A stretch of 64,000 nt of DNA from UBA2883 sp964017965 (lineage in GTDB: Bacteria; Cyanobacteriota; Vampirovibrionia; Gastranaerophilales; Gastranaerophilaceae), in assembly GCA_964017965.1 (NCBI GenBank), contig CAXHNV010000003.1, forward strand, positions 158,028 through 222,027. The letters run 5' to 3'. How positions within the stretch are numbered: position 1 is the first letter of the stretch; each line of letters begins with the position of its first letter. Of this stretch, positions 42,985-51,686 are shown one piece after another. Below the pieces are notes generated by a model that made no database searches, was not told the origin of the DNA, and was given only the letters and a program-made list of their open reading frames with translations. Made by a program: the position numbers and the translations under genes.

Positions 42985-44280
42985 ATGACATTTAATCCAC
43001 TAGAAGAAAAAGGGATTCCTATTGATAAACAACTTAGAGATTGGCACGATATTGCTAAACGTAAGTTCAATAAAAACGAAGTGAACTGTTACAGCCGTAC
43101 CCGTCAAATCTTGATGAACGGTATTGAAGTTGAAGCGTGGAACTTCAAACACGCTTTTGCACGTATGTGTGATTGTGAAGAAACCCAAAGATATTTGGCT
43201 ATGACAAAGAAAACAGAAGACCAGCAACAAACAACTATCAACTGGATGGCGCCTTGTGACCAGTCAGTTTTGGAAACAACATTAGGCTATGAACAAGTTG
43301 CGGTTGATTTAACAGCTTGGCTTGCTCAAAACGAACCGGATGATTATGTTCGTGAAACATTCAATTTTGGTTTGTTAGAAGATTTCGACCATTTGTACAG
43401 ATACAGCCAATGGGCATACATGATGCACGGTATTAACCCTGATGATATTGTACAACATCAAACAGATATTATGATAAGCAGACCTACTCAACAACATCAC
43501 AACTGTAATGTTTTGAGACTTAGACGTCCTTATGATAAATATACAACATCTCCTCAAACAAAGGTTAATATTATGACCCTAGTTGCAGGTGAACAACAAA
43601 CCCACAATTACTATGCTGAGCACGGTATGCAATATGGTAACCATACATTACGTGAAACATTTGCAGAAATCAAAGACGTGGAAGAAGAACACGTTAGCAT
43701 GTACGAATCTCTAATGGATCCTACGGAATCTTTCTATGAAAGAGCGTTGCTTCATGAGTTTACAGAGGTTTGTAACTACTACAACTGTTATCAAGATGAG
43801 TTAGACGATATGATGAAACCTGTATGGGAAATCTTCTTAGAACAGGAATTAGGTCACTTGCAAGAAGCTGCAAGATTGTTTAAAGAAAAAGAAAAACGTG
43901 ACCCTGAAGAAGTTATCGGTAAAGAAATTATTCTGCCTTGTCACTTCGAATCACAAAAAGAATACGTTAAAAATATCTTGGAAAACGAGATTGATAAACG
44001 TATAGGAACAGATAAAGACTATACAACAATTTCTAAATTACCTGATGATTGGGCAAGTTATGATGTTCAAGAAACATTAAACGAAGACGGTTCTCCTACT
44101 GAAAGAACAATCAGAAAGATTATGGTAGGAAAGAAACGTGATATTATCCTTGCGGATGAAAAACTTATGAAAGATATTCCTAAGTTGATGAAACGCGGTA
44201 CTGAACCAAAAGCTATGGCTTGTGACAGTATTACGCAAGAAGAATACAAAGAAATGGCATCTGAAGTATTCGAGTTTTAG
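42985..44280 (+). CDS. Ferritin-like (putative diiron) protein of unknown function
   Basis: 431 residues. Helical protein with Glu/His pairs in the spacing of diiron bundles: LETTLGYEQVAVDLTAWL with LLEDFDHLYRYSQW; VAGEQQTHNYYAEHG with EIKDVEEEHVSMYESL; and HEFTEVCNYYNCYQDEL with EIFLEQELGHLQEAARLF. This gives about three E...ExxH sets, more than one bundle needs, so two fused or duplicated ferritin-like domains are likely. The last ~100 residues are a separate charged region. No signal peptide. Strong GGAAAGGAG site and own terminator. Could act in oxygen or peroxide defence, or as an oxidase; not recognised as a named enzyme. Confidence 0.65.
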   Translation: MTFNPLEEKGIPIDKQLRDWHDIAKRKFNKNEVNCYSRTRQILMNGIEVEAWNFKHAFARMCDCEETQRYLAMTKKTEDQQQTTINWMAPCDQSVLETTLGYEQVAVDLTAWLAQNEPDDYVRETFNFGLLEDFDHLYRYSQWAYMMHGINPDDIVQHQTDIMISRPTQQHHNCNVLRLRRPYDKYTTSPQTKVNIMTLVAGEQQTHNYYAEHGMQYGNHTLRETFAEIKDVEEEHVSMYESLMDPTESFYERALLHEFTEVCNYYNCYQDELDDMMKPVWEIFLEQELGHLQEAARLFKEKEKRDPEEVIGKEIILPCHFESQKEYVKNILENEIDKRIGTDKDYTTISKLPDDWASYDVQETLNEDGSPTERTIRKIMVGKKRDIILADEKLMKDIPKLMKRGTEPKAMACDSITQEEYKEMASEVFEF

Positions 44281-44293
44281 ATTGAAAAGTTGT

Positions 44294-44324
44294 CGGGCAG
44301 GTGTATTTGCACCTGCCCGTTTTT
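44294..44324 (+). terminator. Terminator of the ferritin-like gene
   Basis: CGGGCAGGTG, loop TATTTG, CACCTGCCCG, then TTTTT. Confidence 0.95.
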
Positions 44325-44367
44325 AATGTTAAAATAACAATGTTAAAAATAATTAGAGGTGAGTTCA

Positions 44368-45201
44368 GTGGCTTATAAAATTTTATCAAAGAAAGAGTTA
44401 TGTCCTAATCAATATGAGATTACAATAGATGCTCCTTACGTTGTAAGAAACGCTAAGGCAGGTCAGTTTATTATATTCAGAGCAGAAGAAAACGGTGAAC
44501 GTGTTCCTTTGACTATTGCAGATGTTGATAAAGAAACCGGCGCACTGACTATTGTATTTATGGCAGTCGGTTATAGTACAAAAAAACTTGCAGCTCTTGA
44601 GGTTGGTGATGAACTTGTTGATTTAGTCGGACCTTTAGGTAAGCCTACCCATATCAAAAACTATGGTACAGTTGTTTGTATTGCTGGCGGATATGGTGCT
44701 GCGCCTTGTTATTTGATTGCTAAAGCGTTTAAAGAAGCCGGTAACAAAGTTTATATGATTATGGGTGCAAGAACAAAAGAACTCATTTTCTGGCAAGATA
44801 AGATGAAAGACGCTTGTACAGAGTTATTTGTTACAACGGATGACGGTTCTTTGGGCATTAAAGGGTTTGGTACTACTGTTTTAAAAGACATTATGGATAG
44901 AGAAAAAGTTGATTATGCAATTGCAGTTGGTCCTATGCCTATGATGAGAGCTGTTGCTGAAATGACAAGAGGAACCGGTATTAAGACAGAGGCGTCTATG
45001 AATCCTATTATGGTTGACGGTACAGGCATGTGCGGAGCTTGCAGATTAACTGTCGGCGGTGAAACTAAGTTTGCGTGCGTCGACGGCCCTGATTTTGATG
45101 CTCACTTGATTGACTTTGATGAAGTTATCAACAGAACAAAAATTTATAAAGACGAAGAAAGAAAACGTAGCGAAAACTGTAACCTTTTGAAGAAAGGTTA
45201 G
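44368..45201 (+). CDS. Sulfide dehydrogenase/NfnA-like FAD/NAD-binding subunit
   Basis: 277 residues. Ferredoxin-reductase fold: FAD domain with AGQFIIFRAEENGERVPLTIAD, NAD domain with VVCIAGGYGAAPCYLIAKAF, and the C-terminal [2Fe-2S] motif MVDGTGMCGACRLTVGGETKFACVDGPDF. This matches the small subunit of NADH-dependent ferredoxin:NADP oxidoreductase (NfnA), sulfide dehydrogenase SudB and PyrK-type electron-transfer subunits. The start is the GTG giving MAYKILSKKE, with AGAGGTGA upstream; a GTG three codons earlier overlaps that site. The partner GltD-like large subunit is not in this window, so the physiological reaction is open. Confidence 0.88.
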   Translation: MAYKILSKKELCPNQYEITIDAPYVVRNAKAGQFIIFRAEENGERVPLTIADVDKETGALTIVFMAVGYSTKKLAALEVGDELVDLVGPLGKPTHIKNYGTVVCIAGGYGAAPCYLIAKAFKEAGNKVYMIMGARTKELIFWQDKMKDACTELFVTTDDGSLGIKGFGTTVLKDIMDREKVDYAIAVGPMPMMRAVAEMTRGTGIKTEASMNPIMVDGTGMCGACRLTVGGETKFACVDGPDFDAHLIDFDEVINRTKIYKDEERKRSENCNLLKKG

Positions 45202-45674
45202 CCTTTACCTTCTAAATACATAGGTGTAGACCATTTTGCAGGTGGCAGCGGAGTGTTTTCCGCTATAGCTTTATCAATCATCTCAATATGCCATTTCTTT
45301 TGAGAGTTAAAACCAAATCTACGGTATAGTTTTTGTGGAGGTCTTCCGCCTTGTTCAATGTTTTCGGCTATCAAATGAACATCCCCATGACATCCGCGTC
45401 TATAGCTTTCTTGGGCTGCAATATTTAAAAATGCGGTTCCGATTCCTTTGCCTCGATGTTCTTTTGGTACATAGATTCTTTGTATATAAAGGGAATAGTA
45501 ATCTATTTTATTGGGATTATATATATCGTTATGGTTGATAAATTCTTTGCTGGCAGCCATTCTGCCAACAATTTGACCTTCTCTGTCAAACATTATGTAA
45601 GGTCCTTTTTTAGGATTCCTGTAACATAAATATTTAAAGTTGGTTGGATATTTTCTTATGATTGAATAGTTCAT
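45198..45674 (-). CDS. GNAT-family N-acetyltransferase
   Basis: 158 residues. Acetyl-CoA-binding motif A is RIYVPKEHRGKGIGTAFLNIA (R/Q-x-x-G-x-G/A), with LYRRFGF (motif B) near residue 120. Substrate unknown. The stop overlaps the convergent flavoprotein gene by 4 nt (TTAG). No Shine-Dalgarno is visible before the ATG; TAAAAT lies only 3 nt upstream, so its start is not resolved. Confidence 0.85.
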   Translation of the reverse strand: MNYSIIRKYPTNFKYLCYRNPKKGPYIMFDREGQIVGRMAASKEFINHNDIYNPNKIDYYSLYIQRIYVPKEHRGKGIGTAFLNIAAQESYRRGCHGDVHLIAENIEQGGRPPQKLYRRFGFNSQKKWHIEMIDKAIAENTPLPPAKWSTPMYLEGKG

Positions 45675-45806
45675 ATTATTTTAAAACGCGTCAATAAATT
45701 ATTTGCTAAGTTATTTAACATTGTTGTATGTAAAGAGTGTTTAGTAGTAGAATATCACTGTAATGCTGTGTTTATTAATTTGTTAAGGCACGCAGAAAGG
45801 ACTAAA

Positions 45807-46064
45807 ATGAAAGATGATGAGAGAGATCTGCTTGCCATTTTAGAGGAACGTTATGAACAATTCCCGAAAGAAGATTTAAAAATACTTGCAAATCTTCCTG
45901 CTGACAAGAGAACTAAACTTAATGAAATTATGAACAAGGGAGAATTTCTTCAAGTTGAATTTAACAAAGCATATTATGAAAAAGACCAAAAAATGCTTGA
46001 CCTTCTCTCTAAAATAAATATTGAGCTTGGTCAGGAACTTGATGATATGATGGGCTCATCTTAA
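45807..46064 (+). CDS. Small helical hypothetical protein
   Basis: 85 residues from the ATG that has AGAAAGGA 6-7 nt upstream; an upstream GTG extends the frame 13 codons without support. Acidic, coiled-coil-like (ERDLLAILEERYEQFPKEDL; EKDQKMLDLLSKINIELGQEL). No signal or membrane segment. It converges on the next minus-strand gene with 2 nt between stops. It resembles small helical chaperone or adaptor proteins in size and charge, but no family is recognised. Confidence 0.6.
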   Translation: MKDDERDLLAILEERYEQFPKEDLKILANLPADKRTKLNEIMNKGEFLQVEFNKAYYEKDQKMLDLLSKINIELGQELDDMMGSS

Positions 46065-46066
46065 GA

Positions 46067-46612
46067 TTACTTTATTTCTTTGCCGTTTGATTTAGCAATA
46101 TTGACTGTTAAGTTGTCTTTTACTAAAGTTAGAGATTTTTCATCCTGAGCTGAGATTGAATATCCTTCATATTGGAGTTCGGTAGCTTTTCTTGCGGCTC
46201 TTTCAGAGGTATTTACCAGTTTGTTACATTTGACAGTTTGGTCATTCACTATAGACATCCATTCGTTGCCTAGCTTTTGTGTAACAATAGATCTGCCATT
46301 AATTATAGAGCCTGAGATTGTTATATTCTTAACACCGTTTTTATCATATTGAAGAGCGTTATAGATATCTTTTTGATGGTCTACTTTGTATAATACACCT
46401 AAAGAGCCTGCTCTATAACCTTCTTGAAGCAATTCTGTTCTGGAAATATTTGGGCTATCTTTTGCTGCTGTATTAACCAAGTCTCTGCCGAGATTTGTTG
46501 CTTGAGTTTTTATTTCTTGAACAGTTTCTTGAGCTGTTTCTTTTATTATTTCTTTTTTGCTGCTGATTTCTTTTGCTGCTGCATTTATTTTAATAGGATT
46601 GATTTTGTTCAT
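46067..46612 (-). CDS. Hypothetical protein with lysine/glutamate-rich N-terminal helix
   Basis: 181 residues from the ATG preceded by GGAGGT (MNKINPIKINAAAKEISS...). The first ~60 residues are a polar amphipathic helix with no Sec signal; the rest looks like alternating beta and polar turns (NITISGSIINGRSIVTQKLG, SLTLVKDNLTVNIAKSNGKEIK). The short MNxIN-type start resembles other unknown proteins here (MSINSING, MNLSVS, MNITAN). Divergent from the 46762 gene. Function unknown; possible secreted or regulated accessory protein. Confidence 0.6.
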   Translation of the reverse strand: MNKINPIKINAAAKEISSKKEIIKETAQETVQEIKTQATNLGRDLVNTAAKDSPNISRTELLQEGYRAGSLGVLYKVDHQKDIYNALQYDKNGVKNITISGSIINGRSIVTQKLGNEWMSIVNDQTVKCNKLVNTSERAARKATELQYEGYSISAQDEKSLTLVKDNLTVNIAKSNGKEIK

Positions 46613-46761
46613 TTTATTACCTCCATATATTATTTTTAAATTGCCTGAAAATAAAAATTGCCCCAAATGTAAATAAATGTAACGATAATAAATAAAATCC
46701 TAAAGTTTTCAAAAAAAAAGTCGTTACCTATAGAGTTGAAAATATCAAGCAGGGGTACGGA

Positions 46762-47262
46762 ATGTCAATCAATTCAATTAATGGAGTAAATAGTTTCGGT
46801 TATTGTATGCCATCAGACCCAATCAAACCTGAAACTAAACAAAAATTGAGAGAATTAGGTATTGATGAAAACTCTGTAAGAACAGAAACTCAAGCACAAA
46901 ACAAGATTAAAGAAAAAGTAGCTGAATTACAACAACAATTACAAGAAAGAGTTCAAGCAGAAGCGGCAACTCAACATGTACAAATTACTGATATTACACA
47001 ATTTGTTCAAGGTATTAATTCTCAACCGGTTGTTCAACCAATGAATCAATCACAACAGGTTGAAGGCTTGAACCAATCTCAACAAATCCAACAGCCACAA
47101 GGTTTGGAAGCACAAAATGGTCTACAAGATAAAAAAGTTGCTGACGATCAAACTCAAGCGTTTGCTGGCAGTGCAGCAGCTCAACAGCCTCAAAAACCTT
47201 TTGAATTAAGCAGCGATATTATCGCGCTTCAAAACAAGTTAAAACTTGGCTTAGCAATTTAA
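46762..47262 (+). CDS. Gln-rich hypothetical protein
   Basis: 166 residues. Starts MSINSINGVNSFGYCMPSDP, then a charged helix (KPETKQKLRELGIDENSVR, AQNKIKEKVAELQQQLQERVQ), then a Gln-rich low-complexity stretch with near-repeats MNQSQQVEGLNQSQQIQQPQGLE, and a short C-terminal helix. No signal peptide. Ribosome-binding site GGGGTACGGA. The pattern of a short conserved N-terminus and variable low-complexity body suggests a lineage-specific exported or structural protein, unproven. Confidence 0.55.
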   Translation: MSINSINGVNSFGYCMPSDPIKPETKQKLRELGIDENSVRTETQAQNKIKEKVAELQQQLQERVQAEAATQHVQITDITQFVQGINSQPVVQPMNQSQQVEGLNQSQQIQQPQGLEAQNGLQDKKVADDQTQAFAGSAAAQQPQKPFELSSDIIALQNKLKLGLAI

Positions 47263-47307
47263 TTGTAAGTCAAAAATTAGTCTATCGTTAATTTTCCCTA
47301 TAATTTC

Positions 47308-47341
47308 AAGCGTTCGTTTTTCCAACAACGCTTTTATTTTT
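47308..47341 (+). terminator. Terminator of the Gln-rich gene
   Basis: AAGCGTT (47308-47314), 12-nt loop, AACGCTT (47327-47333), then TTATTTTT. Confidence 0.6.
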
Positions 47342-47402
47342 TTATATATTGCTTTATTTGTAAAAAATTCGTATAATTTAGTATAAATCCTGGAGATGTA
47401 GA

Positions 47403-47780
47403 ATGTTTAACTTTATTAATAACTTTATGCGAAATGCGGAGCAACAGAAGATTGAAAACTCCGCTTCAAGTGATGAAGGTAAACAGAATAAGGAAGAACA
47501 ACAAAAGAAAAAAGAGAAAAAGTATCTTGAACAGGAAGAAGCTGATGAGGTAAAACTCGGTGGTAAGCCTGAGTTGTCAGAAGAGGAAGTTTACTCGATG
47601 ACAGTTGATTATATCAATAAGCTTAAACGTTCAAATTCTGATAATGAAAAGGTTTTGAAGAAACTTGATAAATATTTGAATGATTTCAATGTAAAAAAGT
47701 TTATGAAAAATAACCCTCACATGACCCCTCCGGATTTTTATATGGTAATGTTTAATGAGACGGATAGGTTAGTGAACTAA
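47403..47780 (+). CDS. Charged hypothetical protein coupled to aroA
   Basis: 125 residues. A short hydrophobic start (MFNFINNFM) leads into a very Lys/Glu/Gln-rich segment (about 15-50) and a helical C-terminus (YSMTVDYINKLKRSNSDNEKVLKKLDKYLNDF). GGAG precedes the ATG. Its TAA stop shares one base with the aroA ATG (TAATG), so the two are translationally coupled. Family not recognised. Confidence 0.6.
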   Translation: MFNFINNFMRNAEQQKIENSASSDEGKQNKEEQQKKKEKKYLEQEEADEVKLGGKPELSEEEVYSMTVDYINKLKRSNSDNEKVLKKLDKYLNDFNVKKFMKNNPHMTPPDFYMVMFNETDRLVN

Positions 47781-49054
47781 TGGATGTTAGAGTTTCAAAA
47801 TGCGATAGTTTAAAGGGCGAGTTAACGATACCGGCTGATAAATCCATATCACACAGGGCTGTTATGTTCAGCTCTTTAGCTAAGGGTGAATCTGTTATCA
47901 AAAACTTTTCACTGGGTGCGGATTGTTTGTCTACAAAGGGTTTGTTTGAGGCTTTGGGTGTTGAGATTCGGTTTTTAGACAAGAATGTCCTTAAAGTTAA
48001 TTCGTCGGGACGATTAAAAGTTCCTGTATCACCTTTAAATTGCGGGAATTCGGGTACTACTATGCGTTTGTGCTTGGGTGTTCTTGCGGGTCAGGGTTTT
48101 GATTCTGTTTTGTTTGGTGATGAGAGTTTATCTAAGCGTCCTATGAAACGTGTTATTGATCCTTTAACTCAAATGGGTGCAAGGATTGAAGCTGAGGGTT
48201 ATCGTGCGCCTTTAAAGATTTTGGGCTCTGATTTACAGGGGATTACTTATCATTCGCCGATTGCTTCTGCTCAGGTAAAATCGTGTATTTTGCTTGCAGG
48301 GTTGAATGCTAAAGGTAGAACAAGCGTTGTTGAACCGTATTTATCAAGAAACCATACAGAGCTTTTATTAAAGTATATGGGCGCAAATATTTCTACACAG
48401 GATGATGTTACAACTGTTGAGCGCTCAGAGTTACGACCTGTTGAAATCAATGTTGCGGGTGATATTTCGTCTGCGGCGTTTTTTATTGTTGCGGGTTTGA
48501 TAGTGCCGGGTTCTGATATTGTTATTAAAAATGTCGGTTTGAACCCTACAAGAACCGGTATTATTGATGTTGTTAACCGTATGGGCGGACAGTTAGAAAT
48601 ATTGTCTCAAAAAGAATCTGCAGGCGAAATTGTCGGGGATATTAGGGTTAGATATTCTCAATTGAAGGGCTGTGAAATTTGCGGAGCTGATATTCCGAGG
48701 TTGATTGATGAGCTGCCTGTTATAGCTTTGCTTGCAACTCAGGCGGAGGGTGAAACTGTTGTTAAGAATGCTGAGGATTTGAGAAAGAAAGAATCTGACA
48801 GAATCTCTACGATTGTTAACGGATTGAGCTCTCTCGGTGCTGAGATTGAAGAGAGAGAAGACGGGTTTGTTGTTCGGGGTAAAACTAAACTTTCAGGCGG
48901 AGTTGAGCTTGAAACTTTTCACGACCACAGATTAGCTATGACGTATTATGTTGCGGGCTTGATTTGTGAACGAGAGGTTTTGATAAAAGAGTTTCAGTGG
49001 GTAGATATTTCGTTCCCCGAGTTTTTGGAGATGTTTAGCCGTTTAAGTTTATGA
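47780..49054 (+). CDS. aroA: 3-phosphoshikimate 1-carboxyvinyltransferase (EPSP synthase)
   Basis: Adds enolpyruvate from PEP to shikimate 3-phosphate in aromatic amino-acid synthesis. 424 residues with two beta-alpha domains. Motifs: PADKSISHRAVMFSSLAKGES, LNCGNSGTTMRLCLGVLAGQ, GDESLSKRPMKRVIDPLTQMGA, SAQVKSCILLAGLNAKG, and the C-terminal LRKKESDRISTIVNGL plus DHRLAMTYYVAGL. It ends in TGA, rare in this window. Start shares a base with the preceding gene's stop; flhB follows after 29 nt. Confidence 0.97.
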   Translation: MDVRVSKCDSLKGELTIPADKSISHRAVMFSSLAKGESVIKNFSLGADCLSTKGLFEALGVEIRFLDKNVLKVNSSGRLKVPVSPLNCGNSGTTMRLCLGVLAGQGFDSVLFGDESLSKRPMKRVIDPLTQMGARIEAEGYRAPLKILGSDLQGITYHSPIASAQVKSCILLAGLNAKGRTSVVEPYLSRNHTELLLKYMGANISTQDDVTTVERSELRPVEINVAGDISSAAFFIVAGLIVPGSDIVIKNVGLNPTRTGIIDVVNRMGGQLEILSQKESAGEIVGDIRVRYSQLKGCEICGADIPRLIDELPVIALLATQAEGETVVKNAEDLRKKESDRISTIVNGLSSLGAEIEEREDGFVVRGKTKLSGGVELETFHDHRLAMTYYVAGLICEREVLIKEFQWVDISFPEFLEMFSRLSL

Positions 49055-49083
49055 TATTATAGAATTAAGAAAGGCTATCGCAA

Positions 49084-50145
49084 ATGGGTGATGAAGACAA
49101 GCAGTTTGATGCGACCCCGCAAAAACTGCAAAGAGCACGAAAAGAAGGTCAGGTTGTAAAGTCAAAAGACGTTTCAACCGCTATTTCGCTGCTTGTTGTG
49201 TTTTCATTTATTCTATTGACCGCACCTATTACGTGGAATTTGATTTGCGGTTTGTTTAAGAACCTGTATTCGCAAATCCCTAACCAACACGTTGATTCAA
49301 TCGGTTATATGTATATTTTGACAAGCGCTCTTGTTCCGTGTCTTGTTATTATCGGTTTGACTTTGATTGTTGCAGCGGGTATTGCGGCATTGGCTGATTT
49401 TATTCAGGTAGGTCCTCTTGTTGCGATTGCGCCTTTGATTCCTAAATTGGACAAGTTGAACCCTACAAAGTATTTTAAGAACTTGTTTACGGTTAAGACT
49501 ATATTTGAGCTTTTTAAAAACATTTTGAAGGTTTGTATATTAGGTTTGATTGGTTGGGTTGTTTATTCAGCGCATTTGAAGGGGATTCTTATGCTTGCTG
49601 CTATTGATAACAATTTTGCCGTTATGAATGAGTTTGGTTCGTTGATTAAGGACTTTATTTATAAAGCGTGTTTAGCGTTCTTTATCATTGCTGTTGCGGA
49701 TTACGGTGTTACAAGGTGGAAGTTCTTAAAAGACCAGAAAATGTCATTTAAAGAGATAAAGGATGAATATAAAAACTCGGAAGGCGACCCGCACGTAAAA
49801 TCAGCCTTGAGACAACGTCGTATGCAGATGTTACAAAGAGGGGCAATGGATTCTGTCGCAGAAGCGGATTTTGTAGTTAGGAATCCGACCCACGTTGCAT
49901 GTGCTTTGAAATATGACGCGCAAACAATGATGTCGCCGACATTACTTGTTAAAGGTGCTGAATTGATTGCAAAAGAGATTATAAGGATTGCAGAAGAAAA
50001 TAATGTTCCTGTTATCGATAATGCTCCTGTTGCCAGAGCGTTATACAGAATGGTTGAGATTGGACAGCAGATTCCGCCTGAATTATTTAAAGCTGTTGCA
50101 GAAATACTACTTTTTGTTTACAACTTGAAAAATAAACAAAATTAA
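49084..50145 (+). CDS. FlhB/SctU-family type III export switch protein
   Basis: 353 residues. Four hydrophobic segments (about 32-50, 75-103, 143-165, 185-208) precede a cytoplasmic domain with the autocleavage motif N267-P-T-H270. The N-terminal KQFDATPQKLQRARKEGQVVKSKD and SFKEIKDEYKNSEGDPHVKSALRQRRMQM linker are typical of FlhB, while the call between flagellar FlhB and injectisome SctU stays open. In known systems this protein switches substrate specificity of a type III export apparatus. No other export or flagellar genes are adjacent; the next gene is a FliA-like sigma factor. Confidence 0.9.
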   Translation: MGDEDKQFDATPQKLQRARKEGQVVKSKDVSTAISLLVVFSFILLTAPITWNLICGLFKNLYSQIPNQHVDSIGYMYILTSALVPCLVIIGLTLIVAAGIAALADFIQVGPLVAIAPLIPKLDKLNPTKYFKNLFTVKTIFELFKNILKVCILGLIGWVVYSAHLKGILMLAAIDNNFAVMNEFGSLIKDFIYKACLAFFIIAVADYGVTRWKFLKDQKMSFKEIKDEYKNSEGDPHVKSALRQRRMQMLQRGAMDSVAEADFVVRNPTHVACALKYDAQTMMSPTLLVKGAELIAKEIIRIAEENNVPVIDNAPVARALYRMVEIGQQIPPELFKAVAEILLFVYNLKNKQN

Positions 50146-50181
50146 GGTAATATAGACGTATATTATTGAGTATAAAAGCGA

Positions 50182-50820
50182 ATGGATAATAGAACCCGTT
50201 TAAAACAATATGTAAGCATAGTACAGAAAGTAGCTAAAATTGAGCAACGACGCGTACCTAATCACATGATTGAGTATGAAGAGCTGGTCAGTATTGGTAT
50301 TATTGCTGTGCAAGCAATGATTAAAAATAAAACGGAAGAACAGCTTGCAAAATATAACGATTCATATATGGGTACAGCTGTAAAATGGGCTATTAGAAAT
50401 GAGCTTAGACACCGTTATAAATGGTACTCATTAAAACAAAAAAATGATAATGAAGAAAACGAAGATCCGGATAATCCAAACGGAGTAAAGGAAGCAGTGT
50501 ATCAATCAATATTATCCATCGATAGCTTAGCAGCTGCAGCTTCTGATAACGATTCTCCATTCGATTTTATCAAAGACCCTCATGCCATGCCTGATGAAAA
50601 AGCAGAGATTGTGGAAATGAGCCGTCTTATTAAAGAGGCTATTGCTAATTTACCTCAGAAAGAAAGAACTGTTGTTGAATACAGGTTCTATAGAAACATG
50701 CAGGCAAAAGATATTGCCACTATGATTGGTTTGTCACCTTCAAGAATTACAAGAATTATTCAGGGTGCTCTTGTTCAGATTAGAGAATATTTGAAGACTA
50801 AAGGCAGACAGGATTATTAG
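50182..50820 (+). CDS. FliA-like sigma-70 family sigma factor
   Basis: 212 residues without region 1. Region 2 shows MIEYEELVSIGIIAVQAMI and GTAVKWAIRNELRHRYKW; region 4 is IANLPQKERTVVEYRFYRNMQAKDIATMIGLSPSRITRIIQGAL with a helix-turn-helix. Size and layout suggest group 3 (FliA/WhiG type), directing RNA polymerase to a specialised regulon. It lies 36 nt after flhB/sctU, so control of an export or motility regulon is likely but inferred. The ribosome-binding site is poor. Its stop overlaps the convergent exported-protein stop by 4 nt (TTAG). Confidence 0.85.
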   Translation: MDNRTRLKQYVSIVQKVAKIEQRRVPNHMIEYEELVSIGIIAVQAMIKNKTEEQLAKYNDSYMGTAVKWAIRNELRHRYKWYSLKQKNDNEENEDPDNPNGVKEAVYQSILSIDSLAAAASDNDSPFDFIKDPHAMPDEKAEIVEMSRLIKEAIANLPQKERTVVEYRFYRNMQAKDIATMIGLSPSRITRIIQGALVQIREYLKTKGRQDY

Positions 50821-51602
50821 AACACCTGAACACTTACGTTCATGAATTCAAAATCATCGTAATCGATGTATGCCGTTTGCATAAGGTTTATGCCTGCTTT
50901 TATGGTTATTTCGTTATTTTGGTTCCATTTTATGAGATTAGACGGAAGCTTGATTTTTTGGTTGTCACCGTTAACTTTTATCTCTGCGATTTTAACCCCG
51001 TTTAAGTATACAGATGGCGGGCTTGCGAATGAGTTTGATATACGGTTTTGTCCGATTCCGCGAGCCATTGCTGTATCTATCCCTATGATTGAACCCAGTA
51101 CAAGATAGTTTTGTTTTGTAAGGTTATTTCTGCTTATGAAGAAGCTTTTTTTATAGACAGGTCCTACTGCCCGGGTTTTGAATTCACCTGCGTTTGCAGA
51201 ATAGCCGGAATAGTTATCGTCTCCTAGGTGACACAAATCAGAATCTATTTTTATATCGAATGTGTTAGATTTTTCTATGCTGAGTGTCATAGGAGCACAG
51301 GTATTGTTTCTCGAAATTGTTACTGAGAACGGTTTGTAGTTCTGTTTTTCTACGGATAAGAAAGTCGGTTTGTAAACGGGGGTTCTCAGTTGAAACTCTC
51401 CGTTTTGGTTCGAATATGTTGTGTAATTTTGGGAAGGAATAGTTATTTTAGCGTTAGCAATCGGTAATTTAGTAGTTTTATCGATTACTTTATTTGCTCG
51501 GGTAAGGGTTTGGGATTGAGAAACTCCACCCTGCATAACCGTTGCGTGAGCAAAATTAGATACAAATAAACAAATCAATATACTTAGAAACACGTTTTTC
51601 AT
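50817..51602 (-). CDS. Exported protein with carboxypeptidase-regulatory-like (CnaB-type) domain
   Basis: 261 residues. Signal peptide MKNVFLSILICLFVSNFAHA, then a domain reading KVIDKTTKLPIANAKITIPSQNYTTYSNQNGEFQLRTP, which is the beta-sandwich repeat of carboxypeptidase-regulatory-like folds. A second beta-rich domain (about 130-261) ends in LMQTAYIDYDDFEFMNVSVQVF and resembles a carbohydrate-binding jelly roll. Probably periplasmic or surface. No ribosome-binding site is evident. Confidence 0.7.
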   Translation of the reverse strand: MKNVFLSILICLFVSNFAHATVMQGGVSQSQTLTRANKVIDKTTKLPIANAKITIPSQNYTTYSNQNGEFQLRTPVYKPTFLSVEKQNYKPFSVTISRNNTCAPMTLSIEKSNTFDIKIDSDLCHLGDDNYSGYSANAGEFKTRAVGPVYKKSFFISRNNLTKQNYLVLGSIIGIDTAMARGIGQNRISNSFASPPSVYLNGVKIAEIKVNGDNQKIKLPSNLIKWNQNNEITIKAGINLMQTAYIDYDDFEFMNVSVQVF

Positions 51603-51686
51603 ACAAATATTTTTACCTTATAGAGAATAAATTGATACACCTTATAATTGTTATTTAATGATAATTTTTGAAAAGTAAAATAATAT

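Noticed and set aside
46985..47120. Repeats in the Gln-rich gene as CRISPR or minisatellite
   Set aside because: They are low-complexity Gln codons within one frame, with no spacer structure.
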